A stretch of 64,000 nucleotides of DNA from Streptomyces mobaraensis NBRC 13819 = DSM 40847 (GTDB lineage: Bacteria > Actinomycetota > Actinomycetes > Streptomycetales > Streptomycetaceae). Below, in pieces: positions 23,774 to 35,661 of the stretch. The stretch lies in NCBI RefSeq assembly GCF_017916255.1, contig NZ_CP072827.1:434001-498000 (forward strand). Direction: 5' to 3'. The position numbers and the translations under genes were made by a program. How positions within the stretch are numbered: the first letter of the stretch is position 1; each line of letters begins with the position of its first letter. Under the pieces are notes generated by a model that did no database searches, was not told where the DNA came from, and was given only the letters and a program-made list of their open reading frames with translations.

Positions 23774-24853
23774 ATGCACTGTCCGGCCGCGCGCGGCGAA
23801 CTGTCCGGCGCGCTCCTGGAACTGTTCGGCCGCGACCCGGGCGACGGCCGGGACCCGCTGCCCGGCGCGCCCGCCGTGGCGGCGGCCGACCCCTACGGCG
23901 AGGACGTCCAACTGGCCCTCCACCTCTGCTACGAACTGCACTACCGCGGCCTGCCCGGCGTGTCCGACGCCTGGGAGTGGGACCCGCGCGCGCTGCGGCT
24001 GCGGGCCGTGCTGGAGAGCGCCTTCCTGGCGGCGCTGCGGGCCGACGCGCCGATCGGCGAGGGCGTGGACGCCGCGCTGGCGGAGCTGGTCACGGAGCCG
24101 CCGGACGGCGAGGCGGACGGCGCGTCGTCCTTCCTGCGCGACCACGGCACGTGGGAGCAGCTGCGCGAGTACGCGGTGCACCGCTCGGTCTACCAGCTGA
24201 AGGAGGCCGACCCGCACGCCTGGGCCATCCCCCGGCTCACGGGCACGGCCAAGGCCGGTCTGGTGGCGGTGGAGTACGACGAGTTCGGCGCCGGCCGGGC
24301 GGACCGGGTGCACGCGGCGCTGTACGCGGAGCTGATGCGGGACCTGGACCTGGACGACTCCTACGGCCACTACGTGGACGCCGTGCCCGCGGCCACCCTG
24401 GCCACCGGCAACCTGATGTCGCTCTTCGGCCTGCACCGGGCGCTGCGCGGCTGCCTGGTGGGCCACTTCGCGACGCTGGAGTGCACCTCGCCGCCCGGCT
24501 CGCGGCGGATGGTCCGGGCGATGGAACGGCTGGGTGCCGGTCCCGCGGCCGTCCGCTTCTACGCCGAGCATGTGTCGGCCGACGCGGTGCACGAGCAGTT
24601 GGTGCGGCGCGACGTGGTGGGCGGGCTGCTCCGGGAGGAGCCCGCGCTGGCGGCGGACGTGGAGTTCGGCATCACCGCCACCCAGTGGCTGGAGGGGCGG
24701 TTTGAGCGCCGTGTGACGGAGGCGTGGCGCGCGGGCCGGTCCTCGCTGCGGCGGCCCCTGGAAAGCACGGCGGAAGCGGGCGAACCGGAGGCGGCCGGTC
24801 CGGTCGGCGCCGGAGCGGGTCCGGGGCGGCGTGGCGAGGCCGGGGCGTCCTGA
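23774..24853 (+). CDS. Iron-containing redox enzyme, heme-oxygenase-like diiron oxidase (HDO) family
   Basis: The 359-residue protein has the HDO helical pattern with metal-ligand motifs: ELHYRGL on the first helix, VEYDEFGAGRADRVH on the central one, and a later His in RFYAEHVSADAVHEQ. HDO members such as UndA, SznF and CADD use two irons and oxygen to cleave or oxidise small molecules. The preceding CDGSH gene could supply electrons; the ATG at 23774 follows GGAGG. About 40 C-terminal residues are Gly/Ala/Pro-rich and disordered. Product and substrate are unknown. Confidence 0.8.
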   Translation: MHCPAARGELSGALLELFGRDPGDGRDPLPGAPAVAAADPYGEDVQLALHLCYELHYRGLPGVSDAWEWDPRALRLRAVLESAFLAALRADAPIGEGVDAALAELVTEPPDGEADGASSFLRDHGTWEQLREYAVHRSVYQLKEADPHAWAIPRLTGTAKAGLVAVEYDEFGAGRADRVHAALYAELMRDLDLDDSYGHYVDAVPAATLATGNLMSLFGLHRALRGCLVGHFATLECTSPPGSRRMVRAMERLGAGPAAVRFYAEHVSADAVHEQLVRRDVVGGLLREEPALAADVEFGITATQWLEGRFERRVTEAWRAGRSSLRRPLESTAEAGEPEAAGPVGAGAGPGRRGEAGAS

Positions 24854-24935
24854 CGCTGCCGTCGGCCCGCCGACGCCTCCGGAATTCAGGAATCCCTTGT
24901 TCCCCTGTCTCTGATTCGTGGTCGTTCGGGCCCGT

Positions 24936-24969
24936 TTCGGATGGAGCGCCATCCGAATTTCACTTTTAT
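24936..24969 (+). terminator. Hairpin with T-rich tail after the HDO gene
   Basis: TTCGGATGG and CCATCCGAA form a perfect 9-bp stem with a 4-base loop, followed by a T-rich stretch (TTTCACTTTT). It is the strongest plus-strand intrinsic terminator in this part of the window and would end the LLM-HDO transcript. It could also serve as an operator for the next gene. Confidence 0.6.
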
Positions 24970-25090
24970 ACCTTCCGATTGCCGGACCCGCTGTGTACGG
25001 TCGGTGCCGTCCGCCGAGGGGGGAAGCGCCAGGGCGTTCGGCCGTGCGGTGACCGCCTCCCCGGTCCTTTTTTCGGAGAGGTTTGGAACA

Positions 25091-25744
25091 TTGTCCGAAT
25101 TGGCTGATGAGTCCGGCGGTCCGATACCGGGACGCGCGGCGGCGGCGCGGGAGTGGCTGCACGACTACGTGTGCCTCCCGGACGCGCGGCTCGCCCGGGA
25201 GGGCGCGGTGTGCCCGTTCGTGCCGCCCTCGCTGGAGGCCGGCACCCTGCGGTTCGAGGTCTGGCCGGTGACGGCGTCGCCACCGGGCCTCGACGCCCTG
25301 ATCGCCCGCATGGTGGAGGTGTTCGAGGCCACCCGGTGGGCCCACCGCAACCGCACCCTGCACGCCCTGCTGGTGGTTCTCGACGGTCTTCCGGACGACG
25401 CCGGCAGCCTGGCCGCGCTGGACGCGGCCCAGGCCCGCGCGAAACCGGGCATCGTGGAAAAGGGGCTGATGATCAGCCAGTTCCACCCGCTCTGCGACGA
25501 GTCCGCCGCCCGGAATCCGGAATTCAAAGCGCTGCGCGCGCCGGTGCCGATGCTCGCCCTCCGTCACATGGCCTTGCACGACATCGTATTCCTGAAGAGC
25601 GACCCGAGATGGTTCTCCGAATACGAGACCAGGTTCGGTGTCCGTTACGACCGCGGATCCGTGCAGGACCCTTTTTTCCGCGAGGTCTTCCACCGGGCGC
25701 GGGAACGTTTCTCCCGGTCGGCGCCCGTCTCCGGGGCCCGCTGA
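25091..25744 (+). CDS. DUF6875-like protein
   Basis: The 217-residue protein resembles the DUF6875 family of actinomycetes: REWLHDYVCLPDARLAREG, VCPFVPPSLEAGTLRFEVW, then IVEKGLMISQFHPLCDE and MLALRHMALHDIVFLKSDP. Function is unknown; such proteins often sit in natural-product gene clusters. I start at TTG 25091, which has GGAGAGG about 9 bp upstream. An ATG at 24941 lies inside a terminator-like hairpin and would add 50 poor residues. Local AT content is higher than in the neighbours. Confidence 0.7.
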   Translation: MSELADESGGPIPGRAAAAREWLHDYVCLPDARLAREGAVCPFVPPSLEAGTLRFEVWPVTASPPGLDALIARMVEVFEATRWAHRNRTLHALLVVLDGLPDDAGSLAALDAAQARAKPGIVEKGLMISQFHPLCDESAARNPEFKALRAPVPMLALRHMALHDIVFLKSDPRWFSEYETRFGVRYDRGSVQDPFFREVFHRARERFSRSAPVSGAR

Positions 25745-25766
25745 ACGACGCCCGTACGGCGGGCCC

Positions 25767-26423
25767 TCACTCCTCCGCCCGCCGCCGGACGTCCTCCACC
25801 ACCTCCTGGTCGAGGGCGGCCCGGACGAGGGCGGCGGCCAGGGCCGGGGTGTCCTCCGGGTCGACCAGGCGGGCCAGGGGCCCGGGCCGGTCCGGGAGAC
25901 CAAGACGGGTGGCGCCCCGCAGGGCCTTGTCGTCGAGGTACGGCAGGAGTTCCGGCCAGACACCCTGGACCTCGCGGAGGAAGATGCCCGCTCCGGCGGG
26001 GCCCAGGCCGGGGATCTCCTGGAGGATCTCCGGGAGGCGGCCGGTGTCGCCGTCGGCGGCGGCCCGCATCCGGCGGACGTCGCCGCCGTACCGGTCGAGC
26101 AGCAGCTCGGCGCCTTCGCCCAGTTGGGTGGCGGTGCGCTCGTCGTAGCGGCGGTAGCCGCCCGCGCCGAGCGCGTCGACCCGCCGCTGCCAGCTCGCGT
26201 CGGCCATCCGGCGCGGGTCCTTCAGCCCGGCGTCGGCCAGGCTGCGGGCGGTGGCCACGGCGACCGAGGCCCTGATCCGGGCGCTGAGCAGGCAGGCCAG
26301 GACGAGGAGGCGGTACAGCGGCTGCGGGGTGTCCCGCAGCCGGATGCCCGCCTCCTCGGCGTAGGTGCGGCCGTGCGCGTCCAGCAGCGCCCGGACCGTG
26401 CGCCGGTCGTCGGCGGCGTTCAC
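25767..26423 (-). CDS. HhH-GPD family DNA glycosylase/endonuclease
   Basis: The 218-residue protein is an endonuclease III-like helix-hairpin-helix protein: LLVLACLLSARIRASVAVATARSL as the first helices, then the hairpin LQEIPGLGPAGAGIFLREVQGVWP and an acidic residue in YLDDKAL where these enzymes carry the catalytic Asp. No C-terminal Cys cluster for 4Fe-4S is present and the usual catalytic Lys is not obvious. It presumably removes damaged bases. It is followed closely upstream by the catalase gene on the same strand (17-bp gap), so both may be read together. Confidence 0.75.
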   Translation of the reverse strand: MNAADDRRTVRALLDAHGRTYAEEAGIRLRDTPQPLYRLLVLACLLSARIRASVAVATARSLADAGLKDPRRMADASWQRRVDALGAGGYRRYDERTATQLGEGAELLLDRYGGDVRRMRAAADGDTGRLPEILQEIPGLGPAGAGIFLREVQGVWPELLPYLDDKALRGATRLGLPDRPGPLARLVDPEDTPALAAALVRAALDQEVVEDVRRRAEE

Positions 26424-26440
26424 CGTGCGCTCCCCCGCCG

Positions 26441-28561
<2,121 letters not shown>

Positions 28562-29048
28562 GCGCGTCCGTCCTTCCTGGTCGATGCCTCGTCGCGGCGG
28601 CCACCGGCGGGCCGTCCCGCGTGCCGCGGTTCCCGGCGCCGGCGCGACCGCCCCGGAGGGCCGGCGTCCGTACGGCGCCGATCGCCTCCTCAGGCTCACC
28701 CGCCTGCCCCGGGCGGGCAAGCCGAAACGGGCGGGGCGGGCGGTGCCACCGGGCCCGGGTTGCCCCAGGTGGCCCAACCGCCGGGGCTGTGCGACGCTTC
28801 TAGCCGAGCCGCATTCGCTACGGCGGGTCACGACCGCGAGCCCCGGGTGAACCGGGCCGGCCGGCCGCCCCCGCGCCGGGCCCTCGAAGGCCGGCGAGCA
28901 GACCAGAACTCCATTCCGCGTCGTCCCCGGGCCCCGGTCACCGGACGGTCCGGCGCCGCGGCAGCCCTCCCGACGGGACGACGACAGCCGGTCCACCGGC
29001 GGGCCGTACCGCACCGGGACCGGTGCCCGTACGCGAAGGAGTGTGATC
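28562..29048. other. Divergent promoter region, no supported gene
   Basis: This 487-bp stretch separates the catalase gene from the heptose cluster. It contains CGAAACGGGCGGGGCGGG-type GC-rich tracts and an AT-richer segment at about 28792-28822, but no convincing -35/-10 pair, palindromic operator or reading frame. It must carry the promoters for both divergent units. Confidence 0.5.
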
Positions 29049-30014
<966 letters not shown>

Positions 30015-30073
30015 CCCCCTTCCCGGTCCCCGCGGAGTCCCGGCGTCCGACCCCACCAGAGACGGAGCACGGC

Positions 30074-31729
30074 ATGCGCATCCTCGGTATCAACGCCCTC
30101 TTCCACGACCCGGCCGCGGCGCTGGTCGCCGACGGGCGGATCGTCGCCGCCGCCGAGGAGGAGCGGTTCTCCCGGCGCAAGCACGGCAAGCGGCCGGTGC
30201 CGTTCGCGGCCTGGGAGCTGCCGGTGCTCTCCGCCCGGTGGTGCCTGGAACACGCCGGGCTGAGCCCCGGCGACCTGGACGCCGTCGCCTACTCCTACGA
30301 CCCGGCGCTCGCCCTGCCCGCCGCCGAGATGGGACTCGACGACCCGTGGGACCACCTGCGGCAGACCTACGCCCGCGAGGCGCCGGCCTTCCTCGCCGAC
30401 GCCCTGCCCGGACTGGACCCGGCGCGCGTCCGCTTCGTCGCCCACCACGTCGCGCACGCCGCGTCCGCCGGCCTCGCGGCGCCGCACGCCGACAGCGCGG
30501 TCCTCGTCCTCGACGGGCGCGGCGAGTGCGCCTCGCACCTGGCCGGCCGCTACACCGGCGGTGACCTGGAGGTGCTGGCCGCTCAGCGGCTGCCGCAGTC
30601 CCTGGGCCTGGTCTACGAGGAGCTGACCGAGCACCTGGGCTTCCTGCGCAGCAGCGACGAGTACAAGGTGATGGCCCTCGCGGCGTACGGGAAACCGCGG
30701 TTCCTGACCGAGGTGCGGAAGTACCTGCACGCCACGGAGGACGGCGGGTTCCGGGCGAGCGCGGTGCCCTGGGCGGCGCTCACCGAGCCGCGCGCCCCCG
30801 GCCAGGAGTGGACGCAGGACCACGCCGACCTCGCCGCCAGCACCCAGCAGTGCCTGGAGGAGCTGCTGCTGGACCTGGCGCGCTGGCTGCACGGCCGCAC
30901 CGGCGCCGAGTCGCTGGCCATGGCCGGCGGGGTGGCCCTCAACTGCGTCGCCAACTCCCGGATCGCCGTGGAGGGTCCGTTCCGCCGGGTCTGGGTGCAG
31001 CCCGCCGCCGGCGACGCGGGCACGGCGCTGGGCGCCGCGCTCCAGCTCGCGGCGGACGGCGGCGCCCCGACCGCGCCGATGGACGGCGCCGACCTGGGCC
31101 GCGGCTGGTCCGACGAGGAGCTGCGCGGCTGGCTGGAGCGGGCCCAAGTGCCGTACGAGCGCCCGCCGGACATCGCGGCGGCGGTCGCCGAGACGCTGGC
31201 CGCCGACGGGATCGTCGCCTGGTTCCAGGGCCGCAGCGAGTACGGGCCCCGGGCACTGGGCCACCGGTCGCTGATGGCCCATCCCGGCCGGGCCGAGAAC
31301 CTGGAGCGGCTCAACCACGTCAAGGGGCGCGAGGAGTTCCGGCCGGTCGCGCCGATGGTCCTCGCCGACCGGGCGGCCGAGATCTTCGAAGGGCCGCTGC
31401 CCAGCCCGTACATGCTGTTCGTGCACGGCGTGGCCCGGCCCTGGCGGGACCGCATCCCGGCGGTGGTGCACGTGGACGGCACGGCCCGGATCCAGACCGT
31501 CGAGCCGCGGCGGGAGCCGCTGGTGGCCCGGATGCTCGCCGAGTTCGAGCACCGCACCGGACTGCCCGTCGTCGTCAACACCAGCCTCAACACGGCCGGC
31601 CGGCCGATGGTCGACGACCCGCGCGACGCGCTGGAGTGCTTCGGCTCGGCGCCCGTGGACCTGCTGGCCATCGGACCGTACGCGGTCCGGCGCGGCGGGG
31701 CGTACGCCGGAGGGAGGGCCTCCACATGA
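30074..31729 (+). CDS. NodU/CmcH-family O-carbamoyltransferase
   Basis: The 551-residue protein has the two-domain architecture of carbamoyl-phosphate-dependent O-carbamoyltransferases. N-terminal ILGINALFHDPAAALV and EERFSRRKHGK, the metal site HHVAHAASAG and LDGRGE belong to the Kae1-like domain; C-terminal SEYGPRALGHRSLMA (about residue 386) and VVVNTSLN belong to the YrdC-like domain. It transfers a carbamoyl group to a sugar or other hydroxyl. Its stop overlaps the GT2 start (ATGA). Nearby heptose genes suggest the acceptor is a sugar of the cluster's product. Confidence 0.9.
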   Translation: MRILGINALFHDPAAALVADGRIVAAAEEERFSRRKHGKRPVPFAAWELPVLSARWCLEHAGLSPGDLDAVAYSYDPALALPAAEMGLDDPWDHLRQTYAREAPAFLADALPGLDPARVRFVAHHVAHAASAGLAAPHADSAVLVLDGRGECASHLAGRYTGGDLEVLAAQRLPQSLGLVYEELTEHLGFLRSSDEYKVMALAAYGKPRFLTEVRKYLHATEDGGFRASAVPWAALTEPRAPGQEWTQDHADLAASTQQCLEELLLDLARWLHGRTGAESLAMAGGVALNCVANSRIAVEGPFRRVWVQPAAGDAGTALGAALQLAADGGAPTAPMDGADLGRGWSDEELRGWLERAQVPYERPPDIAAAVAETLAADGIVAWFQGRSEYGPRALGHRSLMAHPGRAENLERLNHVKGREEFRPVAPMVLADRAAEIFEGPLPSPYMLFVHGVARPWRDRIPAVVHVDGTARIQTVEPRREPLVARMLAEFEHRTGLPVVVNTSLNTAGRPMVDDPRDALECFGSAPVDLLAIGPYAVRRGGAYAGGRAST

Positions 31730-32808
31730 ACTCCATCCCCGGAACGGCGAGTTCCTTCGGCTACGCGGTGGTGATCCCCACCGTCGGGCGGCCCTGCCTC
31801 GCCGACTGCCTCGACGCGCTGGCGTCGTCGGCGGGCCCCGAGCCCCGCGAGGTGGTCGTCGTCGACGACCGCCGGGGCCCCCGGCACGCCCGGCCGCCGC
31901 TGCCCCTGGCGGCCCTGGGGACGCTGCGGCCCCGCGCGTCGGTGCTCAGCTCCGGCGGCCGCGGGCCGGCGGCGGCCCGCAACACCGGCCGGCGCGCGGT
32001 GGACAGCCCCTGGGTGGTCTTCCTCGACGACGACGTCCTGGTGGGGCCCGCGTGGCGCGACGACCTGGCGGGCGACCTGCTGCGGGCGGGCCCCGACGTG
32101 GCCGGCGTCCAGGGCGTCGTCGAGGTGCCGCTGCCGTCCGGCCGGCGCCCCACCGACTGGGAGCGCAACACCGCCGGACTCGCGGACGCCCGGTGGGCCA
32201 CGGCCGACATGGCGTACCGCACCGCCGTCCTGGAGGCGGTGGGCGGCTTCGACGAGCGCTTCCCGCGCGCCTTCCGCGAGGACGCCGACCTGGCGTTGCG
32301 CGTCCTGGCGACCGGCCGGCGGCTGGAGCGCGGCACCCGGACGACCCGGCACCCGGTGCGGCCGGCGGGCCCCTGGGTCTCGGTGCGCACCCAGGCGGGC
32401 AACGCCGACGACGCGCTGATGCGGCGGCTGCACGGCCCCGACTGGTGGGAGCGGGCCGGGGCGCCGCGCGGGCGGCTGCGCGGGCACGCGATGGTGACCG
32501 CGGCCGGAACGCTGGCGGCGGCCCTCGCCCTGTCCGGCCACCCGGGCGCGGGCGCGGCGGCGGCCGTGGGCTGGGCGCTGGGCACGGCCGAGTTCGCCTG
32601 GGCCCGGATCGCGCCGGGCCCGCGGACCGCGCCCGAGGTGGCGGCGATGCTCGCGACCAGCGCGGTCATCCCGCCGCTGGCGGTCTGCCACCGGCTGCGC
32701 GGCACCTGGCGGCACCGCGGCGTCCGGCCGGTCCGGCCGGCGGCGGGCGGCCCGCTCGTCGTCCCGGTGCCGGTGCGGACCGCCCCGCGCAAGGGGGCGC
32801 GGCCATGA
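31726..32808 (+). CDS. Family 2 glycosyltransferase with C-terminal membrane segments
   Basis: The 360-residue protein has the GT-A fold motifs VVIPTVGRP, VVVVDDRRG, RGPAAARNTG, the DxD-like FLDDDVLVG, and the acceptor-side segment FDERFPRAFREDADLALR (ED catalytic region). Residues about 265-320 contain two or three hydrophobic helices, so it probably acts at the inner face of the membrane. It overlaps both neighbours by four bases. The donor sugar is unknown. Confidence 0.88.
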   Translation: MNSIPGTASSFGYAVVIPTVGRPCLADCLDALASSAGPEPREVVVVDDRRGPRHARPPLPLAALGTLRPRASVLSSGGRGPAAARNTGRRAVDSPWVVFLDDDVLVGPAWRDDLAGDLLRAGPDVAGVQGVVEVPLPSGRRPTDWERNTAGLADARWATADMAYRTAVLEAVGGFDERFPRAFREDADLALRVLATGRRLERGTRTTRHPVRPAGPWVSVRTQAGNADDALMRRLHGPDWWERAGAPRGRLRGHAMVTAAGTLAAALALSGHPGAGAAAAVGWALGTAEFAWARIAPGPRTAPEVAAMLATSAVIPPLAVCHRLRGTWRHRGVRPVRPAAGGPLVVPVPVRTAPRKGARP

Positions 32809-33641
32809 CGGCCCGCCGGCTCCCGGCCGCCGTGCTGTTCGACCGGGACGGCACGCTGGTCCGCGACGTGCCCTACAACGGCGACCCGGCCCGGGTGGTC
32901 CCCGCCCCCGGCGCCCGGCAGGCGGTGTCCCTGCTGCGGGCGCTGGGCGTCCCCCTCGGCGTGATCAGCAACCAGTCGGGCGTGGCCCGGGGCCTGCTGA
33001 CCCTCGCCCAGGTGGACCGGGTGAACGCGCGCGTCGAACGGCTGCTCGGCCGGTTCGACGTCTGGGCGGTCTGCCCGCACGGCCCCGACGACGGCTGCCC
33101 CTGCCGCAAGCCCGCCCCGGGCCTGGTCCTGACGGCCGCCCGGACGCTGGGCGTCGACCCCGAGGAGTGCGTGGTCATCGGCGACATCGGCGGCGACATG
33201 GACGCCGCCGCGGCGGCGGGCGCCTCCGGCGTCCTCGTCCCGACCCGGGCGACGCGCCTGGAGGAGGTGGCCCGCGCGGCCTGCTGGGCGCCGGACCTGC
33301 CGGCGGCGGTGCGGATCGCGCTCGCGCGCCGCGGGGGCGGGGCCGGGGACGCCGGGGGCCCGGCGGGAGCCCCGGCCACCGTCGGCGCGCCGGGCCCCGC
33401 CCGCACGGCCTCCGGGAGCGGCATCCCGCCGGGGGCGGGGGCCCGCGTCCGGGCGGTCCGCAAGACCCTGCCGGCCACGGTGGGCGGCGTACGGTCCCGT
33501 GCCGGGGCCGTACCGTCGGACCCGCACCCGGCCCCGACCGGGAACCGCGGGACCGGAGCCCCCGGCCGCGCCCCGGCCCCGCCGGCCGGGCTCCGCCCGG
33601 GCTCCCGCGCCCCCCGCTCCCAGGGAGGCGGTCGGTCGTGA
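32805..33641 (+). CDS. gmhB: D-glycero-D-manno-heptose 1,7-bisphosphate 7-phosphatase (GmhB-like HAD)
   Basis: Residues 1-180 are a HAD-IIIA phosphatase: FDRDGTLVRDVPYNGDP (nucleophile and acid Asp), ISNQSGVARG, the zinc loop CPHGPDDGCPCRKPAPG and GDIGGDMDAAAAAG. This set, including the four zinc ligands, is characteristic of GmhB, which removes the 7-phosphate of heptose-1,7-bisphosphate. Residues about 185-278 are a Pro/Ala/Gly-rich disordered tail not present in typical GmhB. It lies between two glycosyltransferase genes with four-base overlaps at both ends. Confidence 0.88.
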   Translation: MTARRLPAAVLFDRDGTLVRDVPYNGDPARVVPAPGARQAVSLLRALGVPLGVISNQSGVARGLLTLAQVDRVNARVERLLGRFDVWAVCPHGPDDGCPCRKPAPGLVLTAARTLGVDPEECVVIGDIGGDMDAAAAAGASGVLVPTRATRLEEVARAACWAPDLPAAVRIALARRGGGAGDAGGPAGAPATVGAPGPARTASGSGIPPGAGARVRAVRKTLPATVGGVRSRAGAVPSDPHPAPTGNRGTGAPGRAPAPPAGLRPGSRAPRSQGGGRS

Positions 33642-34702
33642 AAGCGCTCGTGGCCCGGCTCGACAGCTTCGGGGACGTCCTGCTCGCCGGCCCGGCGGTG
33701 CGGGCGGTCGCCGCGGGCGCGGACCGGACGACGCTGCTGTGCGGGCCGCGCGGCGCGCCCGCCGCGCGGATGCTGCCCGGCGTGGACGAGGTGGTGGTGT
33801 GGGACGCGCCGTGGGTGGGGTTCGAGCCGCCGGCGGTGGAGCGGGCGGACGTCGAGGCGTTCGTGGGGCGGATCGCCGCGGACCCGCCGGACGTCGCCCT
33901 GATCCTCACCTCGTTCCACCAGAGCCCGCTGCCCCTGGCCCTGCTGCTGCGGCTGGCCGGGGTGCGGCGCGTCGCGGCGGACAGCGTGGACTATCCGGGC
34001 GCCCTCCTGGACGTACGGCACCGGCGGGGGCCGCGCCGGCACGAGGCGGCCGCCGCGCTGGACCTCGCCGAGGCGGCCGGTTTCCGGTTGCCGGACGGGG
34101 ACGACGGACGGCTCGCCGTCCGCGAACTGCCGGACCCGCTCCCGGAGTTGCGCGACGAGCCCGGCTACATCGCCGTGCATCCCGGCGCGGCCGTGCCCGC
34201 CCGCCGGTGGAGCGGCGACCGGTGCGCGGCGGCGGTCCGGGCGCTGGCCCGGGCCGGCTACCGGGTGGTGGTCACCGGCGGCGCCGGGGAGGGCGAGCTG
34301 ACGGCGGCCGTCGCCGGGGGCGTCGCCCTCGACCTGGGCGGGCGGACCGGTCCGGCCGAGCTGGCCGGGGTGCTGGCGCGCGCCGCCGCCGTCGTCGTCG
34401 GCAACACCGGCCCGGCGCATCTGGCGGCGGCCGTGGGCACGCCGGTGGTGTGCCTGTTCGCGCCGGTGGTGCCGGCCGAGCGCTGGGCGCCGTACGGGGT
34501 GCCGCATGTGCTGCTCGGCGACGAGCGGGCGCCCTGCGCCGGCAGCAGGGCCCGGGACTGCCCGGTTCCCGGCCACCCGTGCCTCAACGGAGTGTCCCCC
34601 GAGGACGTCCTGGCCGCCGTGGAGAAGCTGACCGGGCGCACGCCCGGCCTGGAACCCCCTCGAGGGACCCATCCGACGGAACGGACGGAGCGAACGCCAT
34701 GA
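33638..34702 (+). CDS. Family 9 (heptosyltransferase-like) glycosyltransferase
   Basis: The 354-residue GT-B protein resembles LPS heptosyltransferases (WaaC/WaaF/RfaQ): N-terminal ARLDSFGDVLLAGPAVRAV, the donor-domain strand IAVHPGAAVPARRWS, and VVGNTGPAHLAAAVGTPVVCLF, the conserved GxTGxxHxAA-type loop. GT9 enzymes use ADP-heptose, which matches GmhA, GmhB and HldE encoded next to it. The GTG start overlaps the gmhB stop. Confidence 0.88.
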   Translation: MKALVARLDSFGDVLLAGPAVRAVAAGADRTTLLCGPRGAPAARMLPGVDEVVVWDAPWVGFEPPAVERADVEAFVGRIAADPPDVALILTSFHQSPLPLALLLRLAGVRRVAADSVDYPGALLDVRHRRGPRRHEAAAALDLAEAAGFRLPDGDDGRLAVRELPDPLPELRDEPGYIAVHPGAAVPARRWSGDRCAAAVRALARAGYRVVVTGGAGEGELTAAVAGGVALDLGGRTGPAELAGVLARAAAVVVGNTGPAHLAAAVGTPVVCLFAPVVPAERWAPYGVPHVLLGDERAPCAGSRARDCPVPGHPCLNGVSPEDVLAAVEKLTGRTPGLEPPRGTHPTERTERTP

Positions 34703-35661
34703 GGATCCTGCTGTGGCACGTGCACGGCTCGTGGACGACGGCGTTCGTCCAGGGCCCGCACACCTACCTGGTGCCGGTGACGCCGGACCGCGGCCCGGAC
34801 GGGCTGGGCCGCGCGGCCACCTTCGACTGGCCGGAGTCGGTCGTCGAGCTGCCCCCGGAGGAGCTCCGGGACACCGACGTCGACCTGCTGGTCCTGCAGC
34901 GCCCGCACGAGATCGGGCTGGCCCGCGAGTGGCTGGGCCGCCGCCCGGGCGTCGACGTCCCCACGGTCTACCTGGAGCACAACGCGCCGGGCGGGCCGGT
35001 CCCGGACACCCGGCACCCGGCCGCGGACCGCCGGGACCTGACGATCGTGCACGTCACGCACTTCAACCGGCTGATGTGGGACTGCGGGACGACGCCCACC
35101 GCCGTGATCGAGCACGGCATCGTCGACCCCGGCCCGCTGTGGACGGGCCGGCTGGAGCGGGCCGCCGTGGTCGTCAACGAGCCGCTGCGGCGCGGCCGGA
35201 CGACCGGCACGGACCTGCTCCCCTACCTCTCGGAGGCCGCGCCGCTGGACGTGTTCGGCATGGGCACGGAGGGGATCGCCGCGAGGCTGGGCCTCCCGGA
35301 GGACCGCTGCCGGGGCCGGGAGCTCGTCCAGAGCGCCCTGCACCACGCCCTGGCGGAGCGCCGGGTGTACCTGCACCCGGTGCGCTGGACCTCGCTGGGC
35401 CTGTCGCTGCTGGAGGCGATGCACCTCGGCATGCCGGTGGTGGCGCTGGCGACCACGGAGGCGTGCGAGGCGGTGCCGCCGGGCGCGGGGGTGCTGTCCA
35501 ACCGGCCGGACGTGCTGCACGACGCCGTCCGCGGCTTCGTCGCCGAGCCGGAGCTGGCCCGCGAGACGGGCCGCGCGGCCCGCACGGCGGCCCTGGCCCG
35601 CTACGGGCTGCCCCGGTTCCTGGACGACTGGGACCGGTTGATCAAGGAGGTGACGCGATGA
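34699..35661 (+). CDS. GT-B glycosyltransferase (GT4-like)
   Basis: The 320-residue protein resembles GT4-like enzymes. It opens ILLWHVHGSWTTAFVQG and has YLEHNAPGG, THFNRLMWD, VIEHGIVDPG and the C-terminal donor region YLHPVRWTSLGLSLLEAMHLGMPVVA with an E-x7-E-like arrangement. It has no signal peptide or membrane helices. It overlaps both neighbouring glycosyltransferase genes by ATGA. Donor and acceptor are unknown. Confidence 0.85.
   Translation: MRILLWHVHGSWTTAFVQGPHTYLVPVTPDRGPDGLGRAATFDWPESVVELPPEELRDTDVDLLVLQRPHEIGLAREWLGRRPGVDVPTVYLEHNAPGGPVPDTRHPAADRRDLTIVHVTHFNRLMWDCGTTPTAVIEHGIVDPGPLWTGRLERAAVVVNEPLRRGRTTGTDLLPYLSEAAPLDVFGMGTEGIAARLGLPEDRCRGRELVQSALHHALAERRVYLHPVRWTSLGLSLLEAMHLGMPVVALATTEACEAVPPGAGVLSNRPDVLHDAVRGFVAEPELARETGRAARTAALARYGLPRFLDDWDRLIKEVTR

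Noticed and set aside
24941..25090. Longer N-terminus for the DUF6875 protein from ATG 24941
   Set aside because: That ATG lies inside a terminator-like hairpin and the extra 50 residues look non-coding; TTG 25091 has a better ribosome site.
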